Part shown: piece by piece, positions 35,160-44,677 of the stretch
How positions within the stretch are numbered: the first letter of the stretch is position 1
How the letters are laid out: the number at the start of each line of letters is the position of its first letter
NCBI GenBank assembly: GCA_937132065.1
Contig: CAKZNT010000053.1
Location: 1-64,000 of the forward strand
Direction of reading: 5' to 3'
Origin: an uncultured Loktanella sp.
GTDB lineage: Bacteria > Pseudomonadota > Alphaproteobacteria > Rhodobacterales > Rhodobacteraceae
DNA length: 64,000 nucleotides
Position numbers and translations under genes: made by a program
The notes under the pieces: model-generated
Databases searched by the model: none
The model's input: the letters and a program-made list of their open reading frames with translations, nothing else
What the model was told of the DNA's origin: nothing

Positions 35160-35999
35160 ATGAGTTATAAATCGATCGCGACAATTTTGCATGATCCAAC
35201 CTGTCACCGCGCGGCGTTGGAAATGGCGATTTCGTTTGCGCGCAAGACGGGCGCGCATCTGCATATTCTGTGTGTTGGTGTGGATCACACTGACCCCGGG
35301 TATTATTATGCCGGCGCACAGGCGATTGCCGTTCAGCAAAATATCGAGGTGGCGCAAGGGGTTGCGAGCGAACTTGAGGCAATAGCGCGGGCGCGGCTGG
35401 CAGCCGAGGACATTACGTGGGACGTCGAGAATGTCACCACAATGCCCGGGGGCTTGGACCCGTTCATCGCTGATAGCATGCGGTTTTTCGACTTGGTTGT
35501 TGTCGCGGCGCCCTATCAAGACGCGGGTTCGCGCACTGATGCGCTCGTCTTTGAGGCATGCCTGTTTGGTGCGTCCCGCCCTGTTCTCGTCGTGCCCGAA
35601 GGCGCAAAAACGGATGCGATGTTTGAAAAACTTATGGTTGCTTGGGACGATGGCATGCCCGCAATGACCGCGGCACGTGAAGCTATTCCATTGATTACCG
35701 CCGCAGCGAATGCCGAAATCACCATCATTGACCCCCCCGTTCACGGGCGGGATCGCTCTGATCCTGGTGGTCGGCTTGCGTCGTATCTTGTGCGATTTGG
35801 AGCGCGGGCAAATGTTGTTGTGCTGGCGCGGTCACAGCCGTCCGTTGCCAACCAGTTGTTGATGCGGGCGAAAGAAAGCGGTGTCGATCTGCTGGTGATG
35901 GGGGCTTACGGGCACTCACCGATGCGCGAAGCCATACTGGGCGGGGCGACCCGCGACATGCTGCGCGTCACCCATATGCCTGTGTTCATGTCCCACTAG
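35160..35999 (+). CDS. universal stress protein, two Usp domains
   Basis: 279 residues from ATG 35160 (MSYKSIATIL) with GGGAGG upstream. It has two tandem UspA-like domains: the first at about 1-135, the second about 150-279. The second ends with the ATP-binding type motif LVMGAYGHSPMREAILGGATRDML (G-x2-G-x9-G-S/T). The position between fnrL and ccoNOQP is typical for Rhodobacteraceae and suggests a role under low oxygen. Its TAG stop overlaps that of fnrL, converging in CTAG. Confidence 0.9.
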   Translation: MSYKSIATILHDPTCHRAALEMAISFARKTGAHLHILCVGVDHTDPGYYYAGAQAIAVQQNIEVAQGVASELEAIARARLAAEDITWDVENVTTMPGGLDPFIADSMRFFDLVVVAAPYQDAGSRTDALVFEACLFGASRPVLVVPEGAKTDAMFEKLMVAWDDGMPAMTAAREAIPLITAAANAEITIIDPPVHGRDRSDPGGRLASYLVRFGARANVVVLARSQPSVANQLLMRAKESGVDLLVMGAYGHSPMREAILGGATRDMLRVTHMPVFMSH

Positions 36000-36709
36000 G
36001 GGGCGTCTGAACCCGCTTCCGCTTGGAGGGCATCGATATCGGGGATGCTGACGCCGCGCTTGTCCTCAAGCACGATAAGTTTGTCTTTGCGCAACGCCGA
36101 AAAATTGCGGCTGACAGTTTCGATTGTCAGCCCAAGAAAGTCGGCCATTGCTTCGCGCGTCAGCGGCAATTCAAATCGGGTTGCAACAGTGTCGTCGATC
36201 GAGGTGCGTCGCGCGACCATCATCAAGAACGTTGCGATTTTCTCACGCGCAGTTTTGCGACCAAGAAGAAGCATCCAGTCGCGGGCTGCATCCAGTTCAT
36301 CGAGCGCCATTTCCAGCATGCGCTGCGAAATATGCGGTGTCTCGGCAACCATTTTTTCAAAGCTCTCGCGGCGGAAACAACACAGTGTCACATCCGTTAC
36401 CGCAGTTACGTCAAAGACGGCCGTGTTACGTCCAGGGCGCCCGATAAAATCGGAGGGCAACAAAAGACCCATAGTCTGCTTGCGCCCGTCCTCCATCAAT
36501 CGCTCGATTGTAGCTGTGCCTGACACGACGGACCCGACAAATTCCATGCGGTCGCCACTCCACATGATTGGCTGCCCTGCCTCGAAAGTGCGATAAAACT
36601 TGATCTTATCAAGCGCCAGAATTTCTTCGTCGTCACAGGTCGCACATACCGCACGGTGGCGGATCGGGCACTGTGAACAGTTTCGATCAAGGATAAGAGC
36701 TTGAATCAT
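35996..36709 (-). CDS. fnrL: oxygen-sensing regulator FnrL
   Basis: 237 residues of the Crp/Fnr family. The N-terminus carries four cysteines in CSQCPIRHRAVCATC, the ligand set for an oxygen-labile [4Fe-4S] cluster. A cyclic-nucleotide-like beta-roll (to about residue 120), a dimer helix (EMALDELDAARDWMLLLGR) and a C-terminal helix-turn-helix (TREAMADFLGLTIETVSRNFSALRKDKLI) follow. The recognition helix E-T-V-S-R is the FNR type and reads TTGAT half-sites. Both boxes in the window are its likely targets. Convergent with usp. Confidence 0.95.
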   Translation of the reverse strand: MIQALILDRNCSQCPIRHRAVCATCDDEEILALDKIKFYRTFEAGQPIMWSGDRMEFVGSVVSGTATIERLMEDGRKQTMGLLLPSDFIGRPGRNTAVFDVTAVTDVTLCCFRRESFEKMVAETPHISQRMLEMALDELDAARDWMLLLGRKTAREKIATFLMMVARRTSIDDTVATRFELPLTREAMADFLGLTIETVSRNFSALRKDKLIVLEDKRGVSIPDIDALQAEAGSDAP

Positions 36710-36850
36710 ATCGAGGGCTTTCGTGCGAATAGCTCGGGATTATTCCAAAGCGTCAATCAGGGGCACAACCATAATCATCAAATTGCGGACAAAGTTCAAC
36801 CGCTGACCTCGTGGCATATTGATGCATGTGCCCGCGCGCTGTGGTCGCGT

Positions 36851-37564
36851 CTAGTTTCGTTGAATATCGGACACGAAAATATAACCCGCCCCGTAGATCG
36901 TCTTGATGATTTCGGGGTTTTTAGACGAGTCCTTGAGCTTGGCGCGTAATCTGGAGACACGGACGTCTATCGCGCGATCAAACGAGACGCTGTCACTGCG
37001 ATCATCAAGTTCGGTTTGTAGCTGTGCGCGGGTGATCAGGCGGTCGGGGCGCGCGAGAAATATCTGCAAAAGCGCAGCCTCGCTTGCCGAAAGCCGCTGA
37101 GATGTCCCATCACTATCGGTCAATGTGAACTTTGCGAAGTCGGCCGTCCAACCCGAAAAGTTGAATACGCTCTCAAGTGCGGGGGTTGGCGTGAACACGC
37201 GTCGGCGAAGGAGGGCGCGCACCCGTGCAACGACTTCACGAATTTCGAAAGGCTTTGCCAGATAGTCATCCGCGCCCAGTTCAAGCCCTACGATACGATC
37301 TTGTAGCCCCGACCGCCCCGAGATGACCAATATCGCGGCATTGGTCGAGGTAGAGATGAGATTAAGTAGACTTAGCCCGTCTTTGTCGGGCAGGCCCAAG
37401 TCAACGATGCAGAGATCCAGTTCAGACCGCGCAATTGCGCGCTCGAAATCAGCGGCGCGCGAATAAGTGTCAATTTCGTAGCCTGCTTCCTGCAAAGCCG
37501 TCGAGAGCATTTGCAGAATTTCCAGCGAGTCTTCGACAATGGCGATGCGCGGTGGTTTTGCCAT
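36851..37564 (-). CDS. OmpR-family response regulator
   Basis: 237 residues. The receiver domain has the acidic pair in IAIVEDSLEILQML, the phospho-Asp in LCIVDLGLPDKDG and the Lys in YLAKPF. The C-terminal winged-helix domain (LSASEAALLQIFLARPDRLITRAQL, FDRAIDVRVSRLRAKLKD, IKTIYGAGYIF) is complete. Its ATG overlaps the kinase stop as TAATG, so the two are translationally coupled. Likely target is the divergent acyl-CoA ligase/LIV operon, in whose promoter repeated GTTAG sites occur. Confidence 0.93.
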   Translation of the reverse strand: MAKPPRIAIVEDSLEILQMLSTALQEAGYEIDTYSRAADFERAIARSELDLCIVDLGLPDKDGLSLLNLISTSTNAAILVISGRSGLQDRIVGLELGADDYLAKPFEIREVVARVRALLRRRVFTPTPALESVFNFSGWTADFAKFTLTDSDGTSQRLSASEAALLQIFLARPDRLITRAQLQTELDDRSDSVSFDRAIDVRVSRLRAKLKDSSKNPEIIKTIYGAGYIFVSDIQRN

Positions 37565-39480
37565 TATAACGGCCCTCCCAGAAGCGCGCTCTCTAACGCA
37601 TCAAAGTCAAATGGTTTGGTCAGCACTGGATAGTCCTTTTCCGCCGCCTGCCGCAAGGCATCCGACTTTGGCAGGCCCGTGACGATCAGAACGGGTATCC
37701 CCTCGGGCACACTGCGCGCCACCTCCAGCCCCGTGCCGCTTTCGCCAATAGCAAGATCGGACACAACATGGGTCAGCCCGTCGATATTGACGAGCTTGGC
37801 CGCTTCGGTGACAGAGACGGCTTCGATGACCGAATGCCCCGCACGGCGCAGAAAATTACGCACGGTGATGCGCACTTCGTCGTCATCGTCCACAAGTAAG
37901 ACCAAACCCGACACTGTCGTTTTTACAGGGGTATAAGGGATACGCAGGCTAACGGATGCGCCGCCCTCTGGTCTGTTGCGCAGGCGGAGTGTGCCGCCGC
38001 AGGTTTTGGCAAAGTCAAAGACGGCAGACAGCCCCAAACCCCGTCCGATCTTTCCGCGTTTGGTTGAATAGAACGGTGCAAGCGCGTTGCTCAGGGCTTC
38101 GGTGGTGAACCCCGGACCATCATCAAGCACGCGGATTTCAAGCATCTGGTCTTGGAGTTGCGACAATTGAATGGCGACATTTCCTGTCCCGTCCATCGCT
38201 TCGGAGGCGTTAAGAACGAGATTGAGCAGCGCATCTTGCGCAAATCCCGGATCAAAAACCACCCTATCATCGGGCAACTTGTTGGATACGCTGAGGTGCA
38301 CGCCAGAGGGCACGGCAGCGCGGGCCAGTTGTTGCACATTTTCCAGAAATGAGGACACAACCACGCTGATGGGCTCTAAAGTGCGTGTGCTTTCGATGCG
38401 GCTAAGGCTTTCGATGAGTTCACCGCCCCGCTTTGCCGCCGATTTGATCATTGCGCTGGCCTGCGCGATCGTAGGATCGGAAAGACCCGCGCTTTCAAGC
38501 TGTGCCTGCTGGCCAAGAATAATGGTCAGCAAGTTGGAGAAGTCATGCGCCATGCCGCTTGTTAGCTGGGTCGCCAGTTCTCTGCGGCGGGCGTGGGTGA
38601 GGGTGGTGCGCGCAGAGACCTCGCCCGTGACATCCATCGACAAGATATACGTCCCCTGAACGTCACCCTCGCCGTCAAAGTCTGGCGTCATCGCAAGGCG
38701 GATAAACCGCCCTGACTCGTCGTCATAAAACTCTGATATGGAAGGCTCGCCCTGCATGACGTTCTGGAACCGCGGCCCCACATGATCCCAGATTTGCGCA
38801 CCAAGCACGTCCTTGAATGGACGGCCAATGATGCTTTTTGCGGGCATGGGGAGGATCGTATGCAGCTTGCCGTTGGAGTGGGTATAGATGCCTTGTGCAT
38901 TCACATGGGCGATATGGGCGGGCGTCATTGCGTTCACCAGAGCAAGGTTCTCGCGACTGTCGGTGAGCTCCTGCTTGGCGGCTTCAAGCGCGGTAACGGT
39001 GGCCGCCATCTCGCGGTTCGCTTGCGCCAATGCCTCCGAGTGGCGCACTAGGTCATCTGACAGGCTCTCTGCGTGGGTGCGAAAGAATGCTTCCTGTCGC
39101 TTGGCGTCCGTGATGTCCGTATAAACCGAAATCCAGCCGCCTTGGCTTAGCGGGTTGCCCTCGACTGAAATGGATGTGCCGTTTGCGCGTGTGCGCTCGA
39201 AGTAATGCGGTTGAAAGGCACGGGCGAGCTTGATTTTCTCGTCAACAAAGACGCCGACATCATCAATTGGCCCGTAATCGCCCCGTTCCGAAAGGTAGAG
39301 CAGAATATCGCGAAATGCCGCACCAGACTGCACCAACGCATCAGGCAGGTTAAACATTTTCTGAAACCTGCGATTGGCCACAACAAGATTAAGGTCTTGA
39401 TCATGAATGGAAATCGCTTGCTTGATCAAATTCAAGCCAGAGAGCGTCATTTCATAAAGTTGGTCAGGCGAGGTTTTCAT
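37564..39480 (-). CDS. hybrid sensor histidine kinase, PAS-HK-receiver
   Basis: About 638 residues from ATG 39480 (MKTSPDQLYEM); TTG 39513 would add eleven. An N-terminal PAS-like domain (IKQAISIHDQDLNLVVANRRFQKMF), a coiled coil (ALAQANREMAATVTALEAAKQEL), a second PAS (AIYTH...IIGRPFKDVLG), the H-box RELATQLTSGMAHDFSNLLTIILG, the ATPase with N-box NLVLNASEAMDG and G-boxes (DDGPGF, GRGLGLSAV), and a C-terminal receiver (LLVDDDDEV, phospho-Asp in VVSDLAIGE, LTKPF). There are no membrane spans, so it senses a cytoplasmic signal, perhaps a CoA ester or redox state. Confidence 0.92.
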   Translation of the reverse strand: MKTSPDQLYEMTLSGLNLIKQAISIHDQDLNLVVANRRFQKMFNLPDALVQSGAAFRDILLYLSERGDYGPIDDVGVFVDEKIKLARAFQPHYFERTRANGTSISVEGNPLSQGGWISVYTDITDAKRQEAFFRTHAESLSDDLVRHSEALAQANREMAATVTALEAAKQELTDSRENLALVNAMTPAHIAHVNAQGIYTHSNGKLHTILPMPAKSIIGRPFKDVLGAQIWDHVGPRFQNVMQGEPSISEFYDDESGRFIRLAMTPDFDGEGDVQGTYILSMDVTGEVSARTTLTHARRRELATQLTSGMAHDFSNLLTIILGQQAQLESAGLSDPTIAQASAMIKSAAKRGGELIESLSRIESTRTLEPISVVVSSFLENVQQLARAAVPSGVHLSVSNKLPDDRVVFDPGFAQDALLNLVLNASEAMDGTGNVAIQLSQLQDQMLEIRVLDDGPGFTTEALSNALAPFYSTKRGKIGRGLGLSAVFDFAKTCGGTLRLRNRPEGGASVSLRIPYTPVKTTVSGLVLLVDDDDEVRITVRNFLRRAGHSVIEAVSVTEAAKLVNIDGLTHVVSDLAIGESGTGLEVARSVPEGIPVLIVTGLPKSDALRQAAEKDYPVLTKPFDFDALESALLGGPL

Positions 39481-39531
39481 ACCCCATGTGTTATCAGCAA
39501 ATTCCAGTTCCAAACCACCAATATCTGGCTT

Positions 39532-39595
39532 GTTAGAATTGGTTAGAATTCAGAAAGACTCCCGTTAGGATGGGAATACAGACTAACATTGTTAG
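39532..39595. promoter_or_regulatory. repeated GTTAG sites, likely response-regulator operator
   Basis: GTTAGAATT occurs at 39532 and 39542, exactly ten bases apart. Further GTTAG copies lie at 39564 and 39591, and the inverse CTAAC at 39583 forms CTAAC-ATT-GTTAG. The cluster lies between the divergent kinase gene and acyl-CoA ligase operon. Direct repeats at one helical turn are typical of OmpR-type regulators. Confidence 0.6.
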
Positions 39596-39630
39596 CATTG
39601 CAAAATGCCTGCTAGCAGGGGAGGGGACTT

Positions 39631-41598
39631 TTGATGAACGATGCTGCGCCTATGGGCGAACTCGTCTCTGTGCCAATGCTTTTGGCGCGTAATGCTGCCA
39701 CGCGGGGCGATCATGCGGCCTATCGTGAAAAAGAGTTTGGTATCTGGCAAAGCTGGACATGGGCCGAAGCCGCACAAGAGATCGAGGCACTTGCGCTTGG
39801 CTTGATCAACTTGGGTGTGTCGGCTGGTGATCACATTGCTATTATTGGTCGCAACCGCCCTTCGCTTTACTGGTCGATGGTTGCTGTGCAAATGACCGGC
39901 TGTGTGCCCGTGCCGCTCTATCAAGATGCCGCTGCCGAAGAAATCGCCTATGCAATTGGGAATAGCGGAGCACGCTTTGCCATTGTCGGGGATCAGGAGC
40001 AGGTCGACAAGATCACAGATGTGCGTGAGGACATTCCTGCGCTTGAGTATCTTATCTACGTCGATGGGCAGGGGCTTCGCAAATACGACCACACCAAGAT
40101 GAGCGCGTTTGCCGCAGTGCAAGCCGATGGCCGCGAAAACGGTGACAAGGCAGAACTGGCTGCGCGGATTGCGTCGCTCACTTATGATAGCACCTGTGTC
40201 ATGCTTTACACGTCAGGGACGACAGGGCGACCCAAGGGCGTTGTGTTGTCGAACCGTAATGTCATTGAAACGGCCCGCAACACATCCGAGTTTGACACGC
40301 TAAGCGCGGGCGAGGAAACGCTTGCTTACCTGCCTATGGCTTGGGTTGGCGACTTTATCTTTTCTGTCGGGCAGGCCTATTGGGCAGGCTTTTGTGTGAA
40401 CTGCCCCGAGAGCGCGGAAACAATGAACACGGACTTGCGCGAAATCGGTCCAACATATTTCTTTGCGCCGCCTGCAATTTTTGAATCTTATCTGACGCAT
40501 GTGATGATCCGTATGGAAGATGCCGGACGTTTTAAGCGTTCGATGTTCAAATACTTCATGGATCACGCGAAAACTGTCGGCCCCGCAATTCTTGATGGCG
40601 AGAAAGTTGGCGGTATGGATCGCCTCAAGTATTTCCTTGGCAACCTTTTCGTCTATGGCCCACTGCGTAACCGTCTTGGCATGAGCCGCGTGCGGATCGG
40701 CTATACAGCTGGCGAGGCGATTGGCCCCGAGTTATTCGATTTCTACCGGTCACTTGGGATCAACCTCAAGCAGCTCTATGGGCAAACCGAAGCCACGGTG
40801 TTCATCACGCAGCAACCTGATGGACAGGTGCGCTCGGATACGGTTGGCGTGCCGAGCCCGGGTGTCGAGTTGAAAATCACTGATGACGGCGAGGTGCTTT
40901 ACCGCTCTCCTGGCACGTTTGTTGAATACTTTCAGAACCCTGAAAGCACGGCATCAACCAAGGATGCAGAGGGCTGGGTCGCGACAGGTGATGCAGGGTT
41001 CATTGACAAAAAGTCGGGCCATTTGCGGATTATCGACCGGATCAAGGACGTCGCCAAGATGTCGGACGGGGCCATGTTCGCGCCGAAATACGTTGAGAAC
41101 AAGTTGAAGTTCTATCCGAACATTCTGGAGGCTGTTGTGTTCGGCGCTGGGCGGGACCGTTGCTGTGCCTTTATCAATATTGACCTGACTGCTGTCGGGA
41201 ACTGGGCCGAGCGCAACAACATCGCTTACTCTTCCTATCAAGAGATTTCCCAACATCCGCTGGTTCTTGATATGATTCAGGACCACGTTGATGCAGTCAA
41301 TCAAAGTGTTGCCCAAGACGAGTTGCTTGCGGGTTGCCAGATCCATCGTTTCTTGGTGCTGCACAAAGAACTTGATGCGGATGACGGTGAAATGACGCGC
41401 ACCCGCAAAGTGCGGCGCGCGGTTGTTGGCGAGAAGTTCAAAGACCTTGTTGATGCTCTCTATGACGGTTCCGAAAGCATCTACACCGAAACCGAAGTCA
41501 CCTATGAAGATGGCCGCAAAGGCAAGATCGCCGCCACCCTCAAGATCAGGGATGCAAAGGTCACTGCCCAATCCTCGCAACAGGTGGCTGCTCAATGA
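39631..41598 (+). CDS. AMP-forming acyl-CoA synthetase (long-chain type)
   Basis: 655 residues. The ATP-binding P-loop YTSGTTGRPKGVVLSNRNV, the YGQTEATVFI adenylation block, the GWVATGDAGFID hinge and the RIKDVAKMSDG lysine-loop region are present. The family activates carboxylic acids to acyl-CoA through acyl-AMP. The N-terminus resembles long-chain ligases. It heads an operon with a complete LIV-type ABC transporter, a pattern that suggests activation of the imported acid. The ATG has a weak GGGGA upstream. Substrate unknown. Confidence 0.9.
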   Translation: MMNDAAPMGELVSVPMLLARNAATRGDHAAYREKEFGIWQSWTWAEAAQEIEALALGLINLGVSAGDHIAIIGRNRPSLYWSMVAVQMTGCVPVPLYQDAAAEEIAYAIGNSGARFAIVGDQEQVDKITDVREDIPALEYLIYVDGQGLRKYDHTKMSAFAAVQADGRENGDKAELAARIASLTYDSTCVMLYTSGTTGRPKGVVLSNRNVIETARNTSEFDTLSAGEETLAYLPMAWVGDFIFSVGQAYWAGFCVNCPESAETMNTDLREIGPTYFFAPPAIFESYLTHVMIRMEDAGRFKRSMFKYFMDHAKTVGPAILDGEKVGGMDRLKYFLGNLFVYGPLRNRLGMSRVRIGYTAGEAIGPELFDFYRSLGINLKQLYGQTEATVFITQQPDGQVRSDTVGVPSPGVELKITDDGEVLYRSPGTFVEYFQNPESTASTKDAEGWVATGDAGFIDKKSGHLRIIDRIKDVAKMSDGAMFAPKYVENKLKFYPNILEAVVFGAGRDRCCAFINIDLTAVGNWAERNNIAYSSYQEISQHPLVLDMIQDHVDAVNQSVAQDELLAGCQIHRFLVLHKELDADDGEMTRTRKVRRAVVGEKFKDLVDALYDGSESIYTETEVTYEDGRKGKIAATLKIRDAKVTAQSSQQVAAQ

Positions 41599-41641
41599 TG
41601 TGTTTCACTCCTTACCAACCCTTTGACCGCGCGGAGGTCGT

Positions 41642-42460
41642 ATGAACGCCACGGCAGATTCTTATGTAACCGAAGATGGTCGCACGATTGGCGGCGTCTT
41701 GATGGATATGCGCAATATCACCCTGCGATTTGGTGGTGTCGAAGCGATCAAGAACATCTCGTTTGACATCCGCGAAGGTGAAATCCGCGCGATCATTGGC
41801 CCCAACGGTGCTGGCAAATCGTCAATGCTGAATGTCATTTCGGGGTTTTATAACCCGCAGGAAGGCGAGGTCTTCTTTCGGGGGGAGCGCCGTCCCCAAA
41901 TGAAGCCTTACCAAGTCGCCCGAATGGGCATTGCGCGGACGTTCCAGAATATTGCGTTATTCGAGGGCATGACTGTTCTTGATAACATTATGACGGGCCG
42001 TTTGAACCATATGAAGGCAGGCCTTTTCCGGCAGGCGATCTGGAAGGGCGCAGCCGAGCGCGAAGAAATTGAAAACCGCGCGCACGTCGAGCGGGTTATC
42101 GACTTTCTCGAAATTCAGGCGATCCGCAAAACGCCTGTCGGGCGTTTGCCATATGGTTTGAAAAAGCGGGTTGAATTGGCGCGCGCTTTGGCCGCTGACC
42201 CAAAGCTGTTGCTGCTGGATGAGCCAATGGCGGGCATGAACGTCGAAGAAAAAGAGGACATGAGCCGCTTTATTCTCGATGTGAATGACCAGTTCGGCAC
42301 AACAATCGCCTTGATCGAGCATGACATGGGGGTCGTCATGGACCTGAGTGATCGTGTTGTCGTGATGGATTACGGGCGCAAAATTGGCGATGGATCGCCT
42401 GATGAGGTCCGCACGAACCAAGAGGTTATTGATGCCTACCTCGGTGTGGCCCATGATTAA
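41642..42460 (+). CDS. LIV-type ABC transporter ATPase (LivG-like)
   Basis: 272 residues. Walker A GPNGAGKSS, signature LPYGLKKRVELA (a variant of LSGGQ, common for LivG), Walker B LLLLDEPMAGM, and H-loop IEHDMGVVM. It pairs with the LivF-like gene at 46040. The first 22 residues are a polar extension. Upstream ligase ends 44 bases earlier. Confidence 0.92.
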   Translation: MNATADSYVTEDGRTIGGVLMDMRNITLRFGGVEAIKNISFDIREGEIRAIIGPNGAGKSSMLNVISGFYNPQEGEVFFRGERRPQMKPYQVARMGIARTFQNIALFEGMTVLDNIMTGRLNHMKAGLFRQAIWKGAAEREEIENRAHVERVIDFLEIQAIRKTPVGRLPYGLKKRVELARALAADPKLLLLDEPMAGMNVEEKEDMSRFILDVNDQFGTTIALIEHDMGVVMDLSDRVVVMDYGRKIGDGSPDEVRTNQEVIDAYLGVAHD

Positions 42461-42471
42461 GGAATTGCGCA

Positions 42472-43467
42472 ATGTCTACTGATTTTCTGTATCTCGTCGA
42501 GGTTCTTATCAACGGCTTAATGGCGGGCGTGATGTATTCGCTTGTCGCCCTCGGGTTCGTCCTGATCTTTAAGGCATCGGGTATTTTTAACTATGCTCAA
42601 GGGGTTATGGCGCTTTTCGCGGCCTTGACGCTTGCGGGTGTGATGGAAGGGCAAGTGCCGTTCGCGCATTTGATCAACGCTGTGTTTGGAACCGAGATCC
42701 ATCACTTTGGCTGGCACGTTCCTGCATTACTCGCGATTTTGCTAACTGTTGGGGTCATGGTGATATTCGCATGGGCAGTGCAGCGGTTTGTGTTTCGCCA
42801 TTTGGTCGGGCAAGAGCCGATCATCCTGTTTATGGCCACCATCGGCCTTGCCTATTTCCTTGAAGGCGTTGGCGATTTGATGTGGGGGTCCGATATCAAG
42901 ACCCTTGCGCTTGGCCTGCCACAAGGCGGATCACGATGGATCGAAGATATGACCGCTGGCATGGGGGGCGACGACTTCTACGGGTTCTTCATCGACAAGC
43001 TTGATATGGTCGCGACCGTTGTGGCTATCATTCTCGTGGCCTCGCTGATCGCCTTTTCACAATACACCAAACACGGGCGGGCGATGCGCGCAGTTGCCGA
43101 TGACCACCAGGCGGCCTTGTCGGTTGGTATCTCGCTCAACTTTATCTGGATTTTGGTTTGGTCGCTTGCCGGTTTTGTCGCTCTTGTTGCGGGGATCATG
43201 TGGGGCGCGAAGTCGGGTGTTCAGTTTTCGCTATCCCTGATCGCTCTTAAGGCGTTGCCAGTTTTGATGCTCGGTGGATTTACATCGATCCCGGGTGCAA
43301 TTGTTGGCGGCTTGATCATTGGGGTCGGCGAGAAGCTCTTTGAGTTTTCAGTTGGTCCGTTGATCGGCGGCGCGACAGAGAACTGGTTTGCTTACGTTCT
43401 TGCGCTGGTTGTCTTGGTGTTCCGCCCACAAGGGCTATTCGGGGAGAAAATCATTGAACGTGTGTGA
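42472..43467 (+). CDS. LIV-type ABC permease (LivH-like)
   Basis: 331 residues with about eight spans. The N-terminal block LVEVLINGLMAGVMYSLVALGFVLIFKASGIFNYAQG is the hallmark of LivH. The EAA-like loop RAVADDHQAALSVGIS is present. Insertion around residues 55-75 and 140-170 is longer than in E. coli LivH. Follows LivG-like by 11 bases. Confidence 0.92.
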   Translation: MSTDFLYLVEVLINGLMAGVMYSLVALGFVLIFKASGIFNYAQGVMALFAALTLAGVMEGQVPFAHLINAVFGTEIHHFGWHVPALLAILLTVGVMVIFAWAVQRFVFRHLVGQEPIILFMATIGLAYFLEGVGDLMWGSDIKTLALGLPQGGSRWIEDMTAGMGGDDFYGFFIDKLDMVATVVAIILVASLIAFSQYTKHGRAMRAVADDHQAALSVGISLNFIWILVWSLAGFVALVAGIMWGAKSGVQFSLSLIALKALPVLMLGGFTSIPGAIVGGLIIGVGEKLFEFSVGPLIGGATENWFAYVLALVVLVFRPQGLFGEKIIERV

Positions 43468-43527
43468 TCTTTCCAAGGTGGCAATGCGCTGCTTTCAAAC
43501 AACGCTTTTTGATCGTGAGGTGGGCTA

Positions 43528-44604
43528 ATGCTATATCGTGAAGCTGGTGACTTTAAGACGTCATACGCCGAAGACAACCAAACCTTTCCGATCAAGTTTG
43601 ATCGCTGGCGGTATTGGTTTGTGCTGGCTGTCGCTTACTTGGTCATTCCTTTTATGATCAACGACTACTGGGCAAATGCGATTTTCGTGCCGTTTCTGAT
43701 CTATGCGATTGCGGCGATTGGGTTGAATATCCTGACGGGATATTGCGGACAGGTTAGTTTGGGCACGGGCGGGTTTATGGCTGTTGGAGCCTATGCTTGC
43801 TATAAACTGATGACGGCGTTTCCCGAAGTGAACATCATTGTGCATGTCATCTTGTCGGGCGGGATCACGGCCGCAGTCGGGGCTGCGTTTGGCCTGCCAT
43901 CCTTGCGGATCAAAGGGTTTTACCTCGCGGTTGCGACACTTGCTGCGCAGTTCTTTCTCGTGTGGCTGTTTAACAAGGTGGCGTGGTTCTACAACTATTC
44001 CGCATCCGGGCAAATCTCTGCGCCAGAGCGGTTCGTGGGCGGTGTTGCCGTGACAGGCCCGAACACAGAAGCATGGGCGAAGTATATGATCTGCCTCGTT
44101 TTCGTGACGATTTGCGCGATAATCGCACGCAACCTGACACGTGGCACAATCGGGCGCACATGGATGGCGATCCGCGACATGGATATCGCTGCCGAGATTA
44201 TTGGCGTGAACCCGTTAAAAGCCAAATTGCTGGCCTTTGCTGTATCCTCGTTCTTTATCGGCATCGCTGGGGCACTGTTTTTCGCGGTCTACCTTGGTGC
44301 GGTTGAAGTGGGCGAGGCATTTGGCATCCAGAAATCATTCCTTGTGCTGTTTATGGTCATCATCGGCGGGCTAGGTTCTGTGTTCGGCAGCTTTGCAGGG
44401 GCCGCGTTCCTTGTGGTGTTGCCTGTTGCGCTCAAGCTGATTGGCGTCGACCTTCTGGGGTGGCCGACTGATCTTGTTAGTCATTTCCAACTTGTGATTA
44501 TTGGCGCTCTGATCATGTTCTTCTTGATCAAAGAGCCTCACGGGCTTGCGCAGCTTTGGCGGCTTGCCAAAGAGAAATTACGGCTCTGGCCGTTTCCTTA
44601 CTAA
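43528..44604 (+). CDS. LIV-type ABC permease (LivM-like)
   Basis: 358 residues with about ten spans. GLNILTGYCGQVSLGTGGFMAVGAYA is the LivM signature and IRDMDIAAEIIGVNPLKAKLLAFAVS the coupling loop. It forms the second half of the membrane channel with the LivH-like protein. The last 25 residues are basic and cytoplasmic. Confidence 0.92.
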   Translation: MLYREAGDFKTSYAEDNQTFPIKFDRWRYWFVLAVAYLVIPFMINDYWANAIFVPFLIYAIAAIGLNILTGYCGQVSLGTGGFMAVGAYACYKLMTAFPEVNIIVHVILSGGITAAVGAAFGLPSLRIKGFYLAVATLAAQFFLVWLFNKVAWFYNYSASGQISAPERFVGGVAVTGPNTEAWAKYMICLVFVTICAIIARNLTRGTIGRTWMAIRDMDIAAEIIGVNPLKAKLLAFAVSSFFIGIAGALFFAVYLGAVEVGEAFGIQKSFLVLFMVIIGGLGSVFGSFAGAAFLVVLPVALKLIGVDLLGWPTDLVSHFQLVIIGALIMFFLIKEPHGLAQLWRLAKEKLRLWPFPY

Positions 44605-44606
44605 AC

Positions 44607-44630
44607 TTTCGGCGGATGAAATCGCCGAAA
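44607..44630 (+). other. hairpin between permease and binding-protein genes
   Basis: TTTCGGCG (44607-44614) pairs with CGCCGAAA (44623-44630) across an 8-base loop, without a T-run. It lies before the binding-protein gene and may shield or separate that mRNA segment, which is normally needed in excess. Confidence 0.5.
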
Positions 44631-44677
44631 CCGCAACGACGGTAAAACTATCGGATAAACCAAGGGAGGAGACCCCG

